Source: Annona cherimola (lineage: Eukaryota > Streptophyta > Magnoliopsida > Magnoliales > Annonaceae). From it: a stretch of 64,000 nt of DNA. Numbering within the stretch: the first letter of the stretch is position 1; each line of letters starts with the position of its first letter. The stretch spans positions 5,982,264 through 6,046,263 of the forward strand of contig CM059972.1 of NCBI GenBank assembly GCA_030490835.1, written 5' to 3'. Below the pieces are notes generated by a model, which was not told the origin of the DNA, made no database searches, and saw only the letters and a list, made by a program, of their open reading frames with translations. Position numbers and translations under genes: made by a program. This document shows, in pieces, positions 25,901 to 35,400 of the stretch.

Positions 25901-28900
25901 AACATAAATTAAAGAAAGTTAAAAGAAAATAAAGGCTTCCACAAAAACAGAACAAACACGTATGATGTATTAAAATTAAAAACAAAATGTCAAGTGTAAG
26001 CAGACAAGAACTTTTCCCAACCCAAAACTTGACTCAATGTCTCAACTCTTTTGGATTAGATTTCTGTTAGGATTTTATGATATAAGATAGTTCATGCGAA
26101 AAGATGTCTAAAAGTTTTCTTTAGAAAGATCCACTTGTGGATTGTAAGTGTAGAACTTGCATGAGAAGGGGAATGAAACCTGCATGTATCATGTGAATTA
26201 AAAATCAACAAATTTAAAGACAAAAAGTCAGAATACTTAAAAGAAAAAAAAAACTTAAGAAATAGATAGTAAGAGAAGAACAGAGAAGAGAAAATGAGAG
26301 ACCTAGAAAACTTGTGGGCAGCTATTGTGGCACGAACCAACAATGATTGAGATTCATGCAATCTTCCACTGCATGTTCATATCGGCTCCAAGCGGCAGAC
26401 AGGTTGCCATGGACAAACACCTGCTGTTGACTCAGATATAAAGCCTTTCCTCACCAAAATAGCAAAGATCAAAGAGCTAAAACCATCGAAGTTCAAGAGG
26501 ATGTAAAACATTACAAGGAGTGCCGCAGAAACAGAACGAATATAATGTCGGTTGTAGAAAAATCAAATGATACGAAGTGTAGGCTAGTGAGAGAGGCTTT
26601 GTCGAATCTAAATATCATATTGATATCTCATACCCTTACTATGAACTTTTGTGGGGCTTTCACAATATAAGTTGTGTCATCAACGGCTTTTGCAGGGCCT
26701 GTTATTGAATAACGAGGCCCCTGTTGTCTAGTAGAGCCCTCTGTATAAAAGAAGTCCAATTAATTTATCTAGAAAACAGTCCAATACAAACATTAATAAC
26801 AAAAAAGGGACTGCATAGAGGTTGTTTAAACCTACAGTAGACAGATCGTACGGAAAAATCCGCTAGATTGGTCAAACTATTAGTTCAACATCAGCATAAA
26901 TATCTGATGGCCTCATGGTCACAATTTCAAATAAATCAGATTAACTAATTTCAAAATTCTATGATGGCATAAAAATAAACTCATAGAAACGAAAGGGGAG
27001 AAATCTGAAAAAACAAAGCTATCATCAAATAAAATCAATTTAGTTGCATCAAATTTGATGGAATCAACTCTAAATAAACCTCCAACAATCACTTCAGCAA
27101 CTTTCTTTGGGCCCTATGCAAAAGGTAGCCTGTTATTGAATAACAAAACCCCCGTTGTCTGAAGTAGGGCCACAGCACCACAATGATTCTGAAACTACTA
27201 GAACTAAACAGGTCAAAACAGTCAACAAATTTTACTTGCCAAAAAACACAGTTCCTGGATAGGTGTTTTAAACCAATAACCTATGAACTATACCTGAAAG
27301 ATTAAGCTTATCAGTTGAACATCCACGTAAACATCAGACATCTACAGGGGAAAGCATATGTAATTTCGTATTTTACAAAAAAAAAAAAAAAAGATGTAGT
27401 TGATAAAACAACAGCCTTTTTTACTATTGATGGCCTCAAACTACAATTTTCGTCAAACTCAGAGATAATGTAAAAGAGCTAACTCAATGCACAGAGCCAC
27501 CGCACATTACAGGGTCTGAGGTGGGGTATCTGTGTAACCATAACCTTGATTTGTTACAAAGTGGTTATTTCCCACGAACCTCAAACCCCCACAGGCAACA
27601 ACTTTTACCTTGCACCAATGGCCAGCGTCAAAATAAAATAATACAGAAAATAAAAATTAAAACATGGACAGTAAGAGTAGAATAAGAATAAGAACAACAG
27701 AGGGATATGGAATGCATGTAGCCAGCTATTGTGGCATGAACCAAATACGATTGAGATTCATGCAATCTTCTACTGGACAGTTCGTATCGGCTCCAAGCGG
27801 CAGACAGGTTGCCATCGACTGGCACCTGCTGTTGACTCAGATATAGAGCCTTCATCGCCAACAAAGTGTCAAAACCCAAAGACAGGGAAGTAGAAGAGGA
27901 AGGGAAACATCACAAAAGAACATAAAGATACAGTGAGCATACAAAAGAAACTGCAATGGCCAATATCATATCAAAGAATGTAGATTTGCGGGATAAAGAA
28001 TTGGGAATTGGAGCACACACACAGAGGGCCAACAAGATTAATCCATCTGAATAGTCGCCTTTCTGTGGGATCTTAATATTTACCCTTTCAAGCAAAGGTT
28101 GCGCTCTTAAAGATTTCTTCTCTCCCCAGAATTCATAGGGCTTTCAAAATATTCCTCCAAAAGAATATTTGAACCTTCCCAGATGTTGTGAAACAAGTTA
28201 TCAACTATAACATTTGAGAATCGTACAATCAATGACTACTGACAACAGACAAAAAGCAAACAATGAAAACAGAGAGAAAGATATTTTAGACTTCTTAACA
28301 GATCCTAGGATTACAGAGCAAGTTACCATGACCTCGACAGCAAGCTTAGCCAATGTAAGCGGGAATGACAATAATATAAACATGAAGCCCATAAAACATC
28401 ATAGGCAGCTAAGAATTGTAGTTGTAAAAGTTTTTTTGAAATAGACATTGTAATAAGCCATCCTTAGATTATATAATCCCTGAGATTTTGGAATACAAAT
28501 TATCAAACAGTGTTCAAACTTTCCATCTATACCCACCATATTATGCCCGTTAAACACAAAAATAAGTACTAACAAGTTAACAACATGTGCCATACAAGCC
28601 ATACTTGGGGCACAATCCAAACTCTTCACCAACAAAATGTCCACGTTAAACTAGCCAACAAAATTGCATCATGTGTTTTGGCCTCCATCCCACCGCTTTG
28701 ATCACATTGAAAACTTTTTTGCAACCAAATTCTAACTCCTACCATCCAAAACACCCACATAAAATTCATTTCCACCATAGATCATCCGACACCATGATTC
28801 AGATGTGTCCCATTCCATGCAAGTTTGAACCTCAGTTACTTATGTTACAATATCCAGATTGGCAATGCTTCCTCATTTCTGATTTATAAAGTGAAAAATA

Positions 28901-29687
28901 CAGGTTGCAGAAGTATTCGGCTATTTCTTCTCTAGTCCCCATCCTAGTTTAATTGGAACTGTTATGCGCTTCTAAAACAAACGATTGGAGAATAAGATTA
29001 TCTCTATATTTTTCCTTTCTTTTTTTTTTTGGGAAAATAAATGTTTTCCAGTTTACCAGAATAATTTACAGAACGTACAGTCCACGCTTAGCGACTGGTT
29101 TCTTTCAAAGGTATATATCACTTTTGCCCACCATCAGTCTTCCCCATCCCCAATAATGCTTAGAAAATTTTGACTTTTGAAAAACTGAAAATTATTGCAT
29201 TCGCATTCAGTTTATCATATAGTCCAAAAATCATAATACATTTTTAGAAAAAATCATAAAATTCAACAGTATTCATCAGGAAAAAAGCATCAGGCAAGGC
29301 ATTTGATTCGGAAGCAACAACTTAGAGCCCCCAATCACCCTTGTCTCTTTCTACTTTTATGGGTAACACAGCAAAAAAGATTACACATTGAACGACAGAA
29401 AGGAGACTTAAAGAGCATGCAACTCCCGATAACGGATGATGCGGAGAGTGTTTTTTTTTTTTTTTTCCAAAGAAAAAAAAAATGAATTTTTCGATTCCTT
29501 CTTCTCTTCTTTATTTTTCGTTGCCTTTTTCCGTGTTGTGCTTTTGTATGTGTCTGAAGAAATGGAAAAAGGGGCGTGGAAGGAATTATACCAGCCCGGC
29601 ATGGACGAATCGCGTATTTACAATATGTTGGAGGAGGTGCCTACCCACACCTCCACAGCCCATCAGCAGCACTGCCAGCTTCTTCAT
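16957..29687 (-). CDS. Monofunctional homoserine dehydrogenase-family protein
   Basis: Twelve exons (minus): 29,687-29,592; 24,373-24,223; 20,614-20,537; 19,962-19,847; 19,666-19,613; 19,418-19,331; 19,247-19,155; 18,785-18,745; 18,351-18,298; 18,186-18,023; 17,602-17,533; 17,082-16,957. They sum to 1,131 nt (376 residues) with every phase consistent. The NAD(P)-binding loop is at the N-terminus ([14 protein letters not shown]). LVDCTAS and LANKKPLAS form the cofactor-side core, [19 protein letters not shown] is the dimer/active-site region, and [20 protein letters not shown] followed by ARK matches the homoserine dehydrogenase signature. There is no aspartate kinase or ACT domain, so this is the stand-alone type (like Arabidopsis At5g21060) rather than bifunctional AK-HSDH. 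The known reaction of the family is aspartate semialdehyde to homoserine; activity of this plant subgroup is inferred. No transit peptide is evident. Introns 1 (5.2 kb) and 2 (3.6 kb) are greatly enlarged. Confidence 0.92.
19741..19753. repeat. Poly-C tract in homoserine dehydrogenase intron 4
   Basis: Thirteen consecutive C on the plus strand (G on the transcript strand), in a C/G-skewed stretch of the 180-nt intron between exons 4 and 5. Length may be unreliable in sequencing. Confidence 0.7.
20022..20044. repeat. (AG)n microsatellite
   Basis: About 11 AG units in intron 3 of the homoserine dehydrogenase gene (CT on the sense strand). Confidence 0.9.
20724..23879 (+). mobile_element. Solo LTR, 3,156 bp, likely Ty3/Gypsy, inside intron 2
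   Basis: Starts TGTGGCGCCCC and ends GGTTTCACA (TG...CA). It is flanked by identical five-base target duplications GGTGG at 20,719-20,723 and 23,880-23,884. No gag-pol frames, primer-binding site or second LTR occur, so it is a solo LTR left by recombination between LTRs. Long LTRs with a TGTG.CGCCCC start are common in Tekay/Del-type chromoviruses; clade and plus orientation are inferred from that start alone. It accounts for almost all of the 3,608-nt intron. Confidence 0.85.
25189..25324 (-). ncRNA. H/ACA snoRNA-like element, family B copy 1
   Basis: Read on the minus strand: 5' hairpin closed by GGCTCTA/TAGGGCC with an upper stem GTTATTCAATAAC, hinge AAAGAA (fits H box ANANNA), 3' hairpin closed by GTTGC/GCAAC, then ACATTG (ACA plus three bases). 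The 136-nt length is typical. It lies in intron 1 in host-gene sense, as intronic plant snoRNAs do. Target not assigned; best-formed B copy. Confidence 0.5.
25665..25753 (-). ncRNA. Truncated H/ACA-like element, family A copy 1
   Basis: Family A sequence lacking its 5' third and the 3' side of its second hairpin; ends ACATGT. It is joined head-to-tail with the next copy (25,763-25,875), pointing to local tandem duplication. Probably non-functional. Confidence 0.35.
25763..25875 (-). ncRNA. H/ACA-like element with internal deletion, family A copy 2
   Basis: Same family as 27,714-27,851, but most of the upper 5' hairpin is missing (CAGCAGGTGTCTTGAGCC replaces the longer stem-loop). The 3' hairpin and ACATGT tail remain. 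Hinge reads ATACCT, not the H-box consensus. Likely a defective copy. Confidence 0.35.
26310..26446 (-). ncRNA. H/ACA snoRNA-like element, family A copy 3
   Basis: Full-length family A (137 nt). 5' hairpin outer stem GGCT/AGCC and upper stem CAGGT/ACCTG; hinge ATATGA (H box); 3' hairpin outer stem GCAG/CTGC and inner stem GCATGAA/TTCGTGC; tail ACAAGT. Relative to copy 4, the outer 3' stem has changed on both strands (CCAG/CTGG to GCAG/CTGC), so pairing is kept. Confidence 0.5.
26647..26738 (-). ncRNA. Shortened H/ACA-like element, family B copy 2
   Basis: Shares the CGTTATTCAATAAC hairpin and the GGCTCTACTAGACAACAGGG start with family B, but the second half differs: a small hairpin CACAA/TTGTG and a tail ACAAAA. 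92 nt. Function doubtful. Confidence 0.35.
27036..27171 (-). ncRNA. H/ACA snoRNA-like element, family B copy 3
   Basis: 136 nt. 5' hairpin closed by GGCCCTA/TAGGGCC (the wobble pair of copy 1 is Watson-Crick here), same GTTATTCAATAAC upper stem, hinge AAAGAA, 3' hairpin AGTTGC/GCAACT. The expected ACA reads AAA (AAATTG), so this copy may be inactive. Confidence 0.4.
27483..27622 (-). mobile_element. Au-type SINE remnant
   Basis: Read on the minus strand it contains ggtgcaaggtaaaagttgtt, gaggttcgtgggaaataacc (the tRNA-derived B-box region), aaggttatggttacac, ccacctcagaccctg and a gctctgtgcattgag 3' part. This order is that of the plant Au SINE consensus as I remember it. No poly-T tail or target duplication is evident. 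Confidence 0.6.
27714..27851 (-). ncRNA. H/ACA snoRNA-like element, family A copy 4 (best copy)
   Basis: 138 nt on the minus strand. 5' hairpin: outer stem GGCTC/GAGCC, internal loop (pocket) strands, upper stem CAGGTGCC/GGCAACCTG. Hinge ATACGA fits the H box. 3' hairpin: outer stem CCAG/CTGG, pocket, inner stem GCATGAA/TTCATGC. Tail ACATGC (ACA plus three bases). Size, order of parts and intronic sense location match plant H/ACA pseudouridylation guides; not matched to a named snoRNA. Confidence 0.55.
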
Positions 29688-29731
29688 CTCTTTTTCTCTC
29701 TAGCTCGACCTTTCCGTTCTCACTCGTGTGG

Positions 29732-29741
29732 ATATATATAG
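29732..29741 (-). promoter_or_regulatory. Possible TATA box of the homoserine dehydrogenase gene
   Basis: Minus-strand GCTATATATATCC lies about 45 bases before the ATG at 29,687. If used, the 5' UTR would be only about 15-20 bases, so a different start site is possible. Confidence 0.35.
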
Positions 29742-32413
29742 CATGTTGGAGTAAAAACCCTAAGACAGCACTACACTCTAGCAATAAGTTACATGTGCTC
29801 TCAAATCGTAGGGTGCTCGATGCGCGCCGCTCGGAAATTTCACTGGACAACTGGGGCAGTACTGAAGCGTATCATATAATAAGGTTAAAGTTATAATAAA
29901 TAGGATAACTATAGAAATATTAAAATATAAAGGTAAAATTAGGAAAAAAATATGATCGTCATGTAATTAAAATGCCAAATGAAAGAATGTGTAAGAGGGC
30001 ATAAATCATTAGAAATCATGAAAAATAATCTCATGTCATCATTAAACTTCCAACTGCCTGAATCGGATGAGAATATTATCATAATGTGGAATAGAAAAGG
30101 TATTGGTATGTATTATAAATGAAAAATAATGTAACAAAATTGAAAAAAATATATCGAAAATAAAAAATATATTCTTATTTTTTAGGAATGAGAAAATTAT
30201 TTTTTGGAAAATGAAAATTTTCATACTATATCCTCATTCTATTCAAGCTGTGATCAAAGTGTATTTAAGGAAAAGAGAAAATAGGGATGAAAAATACGAT
30301 AAAAATAAAGTGAAAATAAATGAAAAATTATATTGGGTAGTTATACACAAATATATGAAAAAATGATTTTAAATATTTGAAAAATAATGAAAATGTAAGG
30401 ACAACAATGAGAAAACTAAAGTAGTTAAGTATTGACTTTCTATGTTCTTCAATCTCCTCATCAAACACACCACAATAATCTTCGATTTTCTTTTATGAAC
30501 CACGCAATTTAATATGGACACTAATGGTCGTTAAAAAAGTTGAAAAGAGAATAAATAGAAAAATACATTGAAAAAATTGACATTATAATGCAATATAAGG
30601 AGGATAATACTTAAGATTAAAGAGAATAAAGATAAAATAAATAAGATAATTATATAAAATAAGTTAAAATGATTTTAGTTAGCAGTAATAATTGAGAAAA
30701 TTTGATAACTAATTAGTTAAAAATCTTTTGGAATATTTGGAGAAAATTTGATAACTAATTAGTTAAATATCTTTTAGATATTTTCCAAATATTCCCATTA
30801 CGTTTGACACCAATCGTAAATATACTTGCAATATTCCTAAAATTCCAAATATACCTAATATGTTTGCATTTAATCTTAAAATGTTCATTTAACGAGTTAA
30901 CACCATCTGTGAACATGTGAAATTACTAATGTCCTTCAAATTAATGTTAAAATCTAAAAAATTAAATATTATAATTCACCAATACCCTAATTGCACATGA
31001 ATTCTAAATTTTAAGTCTTAGTTTCATTTCCTTTCTATTCTATTTCATTATCTATTATTTAATAACATGGGTATTTTGAATATTTATAAAAATTTAAGTG
31101 ACGAAATGATTATTTTTTGAATTAAATACAAACATCGTAAATATATTTAAAATTTTAAAAACGTTTTGAGTATATTTATGATTAGGGTCAAATGCAATGC
31201 GCATATTTCAAAAAAATTCCAATTTATACCAAAGTACGTGTGACGAAATAAATAAATAAATAATTCCCACTTGCTCTAAAGTGAGTGATATCTAACAGCT
31301 TTTTCATTTTCAATATAACTTTTCCTAATCAGTACACTTTTTCACATTCCCCGTAAACATTATCTCAAATGCTGCACCCATCCTCATTCCGTCCCCGTCT
31401 CATCCAAGCTCTGAAAATGGACGATTAAGCCAATGCATAGCATTTGTATAAATAAAATAAAATAAAATAAAATAAAGCCAGCACATAGGGTTAAAACAGG
31501 GTCAAATGCTGAAAATATTCATAAATGGAAATTTTTTTTCATCTTTTCATTTCACCTTTTATCCAATTTATTCTTCACTCTTATCATTTTTAATTGAATT
31601 TCATAATTTTTCTTTTTTGTGATCTTCAGCAATTCAAACACCACTTTTATTTGTACTTCAAAAAAAAATAAAAATAAAAATAAAAAACACCACTTTTAAT
31701 TGCATCGATGTCCAGTAGAGCTTGCACATAACCGGCAAACAAATACAATACTAACATGATTAGAAAGCAATGGCTCGGGTGGAAGGAATATTATTCGTTC
31801 CCATCAACTATGCTACGATAAGGCCCGGTTTACCGTCCTAGAAATTGAAATTCTCTCTTCCAAGAAGGGAAGAATGACTAGAAGTAGAACAAAAAAAAAT
31901 CCAGAAGAATTCTTCGCGCTTGATAATAATTTAACTATTTAAGTATACAATCTGAAGAGCTGTCTGCTACAATCGTCAAGCCCTTTATGATGGTTTCAGT
32001 GGCAGGAGATGATAACTAAGGGAGTAAGGATATGGTTGAGGGGAAAGGGCAGAAATGAAAACAACGCCCAGACAAATTCCCAAGACCCTATCTATTGCAA
32101 ACACTGCAAAAGCTAGACCCACACAAGCTTGCAGCCCCCAAAAGACCCACCCCCCAACGAAAAACAAACCCAGGTGCCACCCATTCTTAAATTTTACAAA
32201 AAAAATCCTGCCGCTTCTGCACCTGTTGACCTCACCATTGCTCATCAGCTGCAATCGTTCTCAAAGCAATCCCAAATTAATTTACCCAGTTGGACGAGAA
32301 TGCTACTGAATAGCCTCACCATAGCTCATAGACGGGAAAATTAATTGTCATGGTGAATTTTGACAGCCCGTTGACCAAAAGGAACTGAGTACCATTTCAT
32401 CAGAGATCTCATT
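29742..32413. other. Intergenic between homoserine dehydrogenase and ArfGAP genes
   Basis: 29,742-29,870 is upstream sequence of the homoserine dehydrogenase gene. 29,880-31,700 is AT-rich with repeated words such as aatttgataactaattagtt (30,698 and 30,747) and an AAAAT pentamer run near 31,450-31,475; no gene is seen. About 32,000-32,413 is probably 3' UTR of the minus-strand ArfGAP gene. Confidence 0.4.
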
Positions 32414-35400
32414 CTAAGCAAATGGATTGCCGCCTATGGGCACAACAGGTCCTTGAGAGGATATATTCCTGTCATTTGAAAACTAATTGTCATTGACCAG
32501 ATAGAATAGAGAGATCTTAGAATAAAAAATGAAATACATATAGGAACTCACGGAAGCTGAGAAGGTGATGTCTGTCCTGCAATATATGATAAGCCTCCTA
32601 AAAAATTTTTAGCAGATCATCAGAGATGTAAACGAAAGAGGATAGACTTATAACAGCAACACTAGACTTAATTTTGCTGACTTTAAATGTGATTCAATGT
32701 GTAGCCAAAAGCATCAATCTGGAATGTTAAACAGCCACATGAAGAAAGCATCAAACACTCCTACAACATTGATGCATTACATTTTTACTTCATTATAAAA
32801 GGCAATTGGCTCTTCTTTGGCATGCATGGGTAACACCAACAGTGTAGTAAAGCAAATAACATCAACAAAGCTTCGTTCACATTTTAAACTTACCTTGGGG
32901 AGCAGCAGGAACTGTGACTGAACCCTGAGGGAACCAAGTTTCAGGTATACCACCAAGGAATGCTGTAGGCAATTGTGGATTGGGTAATGTTGCTTGCAAA
33001 GAGCTCATATCTATGAACTGCAAAGTGAATGTGGTTTAAAATAGGTTGCTTCTGAGAAGGAAAAAAGGGGGGGAGAAAAACGTAGCTTCCATACAGAAGT
33101 TGGAGAATTCATTTCCAATCCCCCATCAACAAATGTTCATTTGAAGGCAATAACCAAAAGCATAGAATATAATCATCATTAGTTGTTTCCGAAAGTGGAA
33201 AGCAACAAGAAAAAAGAAAGTTGTTGTCATACCAAAGCCTAGGTAAAGGAAGAATAGCATCAGATCATCAGCAGATATTCCAAAATTTTTGCAACCTCTT
33301 TTGCCATGAATCCGGGAAATAAAAAAGCAGGGACATAAATAATGATGTACAAGAGCAAAAAATAATTTTCATCCATACGCAGTGCTTTTGCTCTAAACAT
33401 TCCTCTCTTTGCCCGGCTTTAAGTGTATACTTTCCCTTTTCCCATCCATCAAAATTATGCTATCCATGAAACATGAACGGCAAGCAACCTCTCTTCAATC
33501 TGTGCTGAGTTGCCCATCCATAAGTAGAAAGGCACATAATTTATGTTTAACTTCATGTAAACCTTAAACAATTTAGGAATCATTTATACTGGTAGCATGT
33601 ACTAAAAATAGTTCTCATGTCGTTTATTTCCTCCTTGAAACACACCCACAAAATAAATTAACAGAAAAAAGCTGGCAGCAAGTATGGTCCCATCAACCTG
33701 CCTCGCAAGCTTTTGCATTCAAAGAAAGGATAAATCATATAGTTATTGTTTAAAGCTCTAAAAAGACAAGAAAAGATAATAGAACATGCAGAAGCATCTT
33801 TTATTTTCCACACAAAGGGCAGAGGAGAATCATATATTTATTGAAAGCCCTAAAAAGACGATAGAGATGGAGAACACCCAACTCTTTTCTCATTTTTGAG
33901 TCCCTGAGCTGATATAGGAAAGAATATGGAAATGCTACAAGTATTTTACAGGTCGTCAAAAAGGGGTAAGTGATATATTACAGAGAGGCAGTAATTCTAG
34001 ATCATTTTGCACGCATAATGAGAGTCATAAGTTAAGCCACTCAATCATCAGTCTAAAAAACCTCTAGTCATTTGACAAACAAATGAAAGAGTAAGCATCA
34101 ATCAGTATCCCTCAGAAAATTAACTCTAAATTCTTCGTGAGGATAAAATGTGATGACATACCATATTGTTAGGTACCCGCCTCAGAATCGTATGGAAGGT
34201 CAAATGGATTTGTAGATTTAGAATCATGAGTTTGCGACACCCTTTGATCCTGCAATCACAAAACAGTTGACATCTTCAGTATTAACCAAAAGAAACAACA
34301 AACTCAAACAAGAACAAGCAATAAGTTTAGATGCACAATATTTGTTGGACCAAGTAACCAACCATTGGGGGAGGGGCCGACTCAGAAAATGATGACCCAG
34401 GAAGGGCATCATTGATGGTCAAGCCAGCCAAATCATCTACAGTTGATATTTGAACCCCACCATTGTTGAACTCCTGTGACATGCAGAACAGTTAAATAGA
34501 ACATAAAAACCTGCAGCCTCATTAGAACATTACAGATTAGGTGTAATACCTCTGGAATCCTGGAGTTCTTGTAGTTATCAAGAGAAGTAGGAAGAAATGA
34601 TGGAGTGTGTGGCTCACTCTGCTCTGAGAGATCTCCAAAGGAAGCTTGAGCAATACTTCTAGTGGAATCATTGAAAGAATTCCATGGCTGCCAAGGAAGC
34701 AACAATTCAATGAGGTTCCTTAGACTATCATACTAAAATCATAGTTACGTGAAAACAAAACAGGCATCGTTTCAAATTGTTGCACATCGAAAAAAATTCT
34801 TCAAAATGAGGAAAGTTATTTACATAAGAAGAAACACAACTTATCAGCCATGCGACGGCTATACAACCTGGATCATTCGATGCATGGATTCAAGTTACAA
34901 AATTAGCCTCTTTAGAAAATGGAAGTTAAGACTGTACTTCTCCCCCTCTGAATAATTTGACAGGTTATAGAAGGAACTAAAAAAGTGATTTCATCAAAGA
35001 ACAAACCAAATCATGAAATCTGGAAACAGCAGTTGAGGAAAGAAGAATTTTATCAGCCCAATTGAATAATGTAGCTCTCTTCCAACTACCACAAATGATG
35101 GTTGAGTAAGAAGCATATCTTAATCAAGTTAGAAAAGAGCCTCTTGTTAGCTTCAGGAACCAATAAAAATAACAAGAACCCAAGGAAACAGTACATGTTC
35201 GACACTTGTTTTGAGACACGAAACAGATACCAAAATAACAATGGCAGTGAGAGAACGTCTACCTGGAAATTCGATGAACCAGCTACTGGAGGGAAATCAT
35301 TGGAAGCAACTTGCCACTGATTTGTGACAGGTGGAAACGGTCCTGTAGCTTGGGCACTTTGAACATGGGGCCACTCCAAATTGTTATTTACAGATGGAAA

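Noticed and set aside
27512..27588. Eleven-pair stem (GGGTTTGAGGT/ACCTCAGACCC) first read as another snoRNA hairpin
   Set aside because: The surrounding sequence follows the Au SINE consensus, which explains the stem.
28005..28085. Hairpin CACAGA/TCTGTG with an inner AGAT/ATCT stem in intron 1
   Set aside because: It resembles half of an H/ACA RNA but has no hinge or ACA box at the right places and no second copy.
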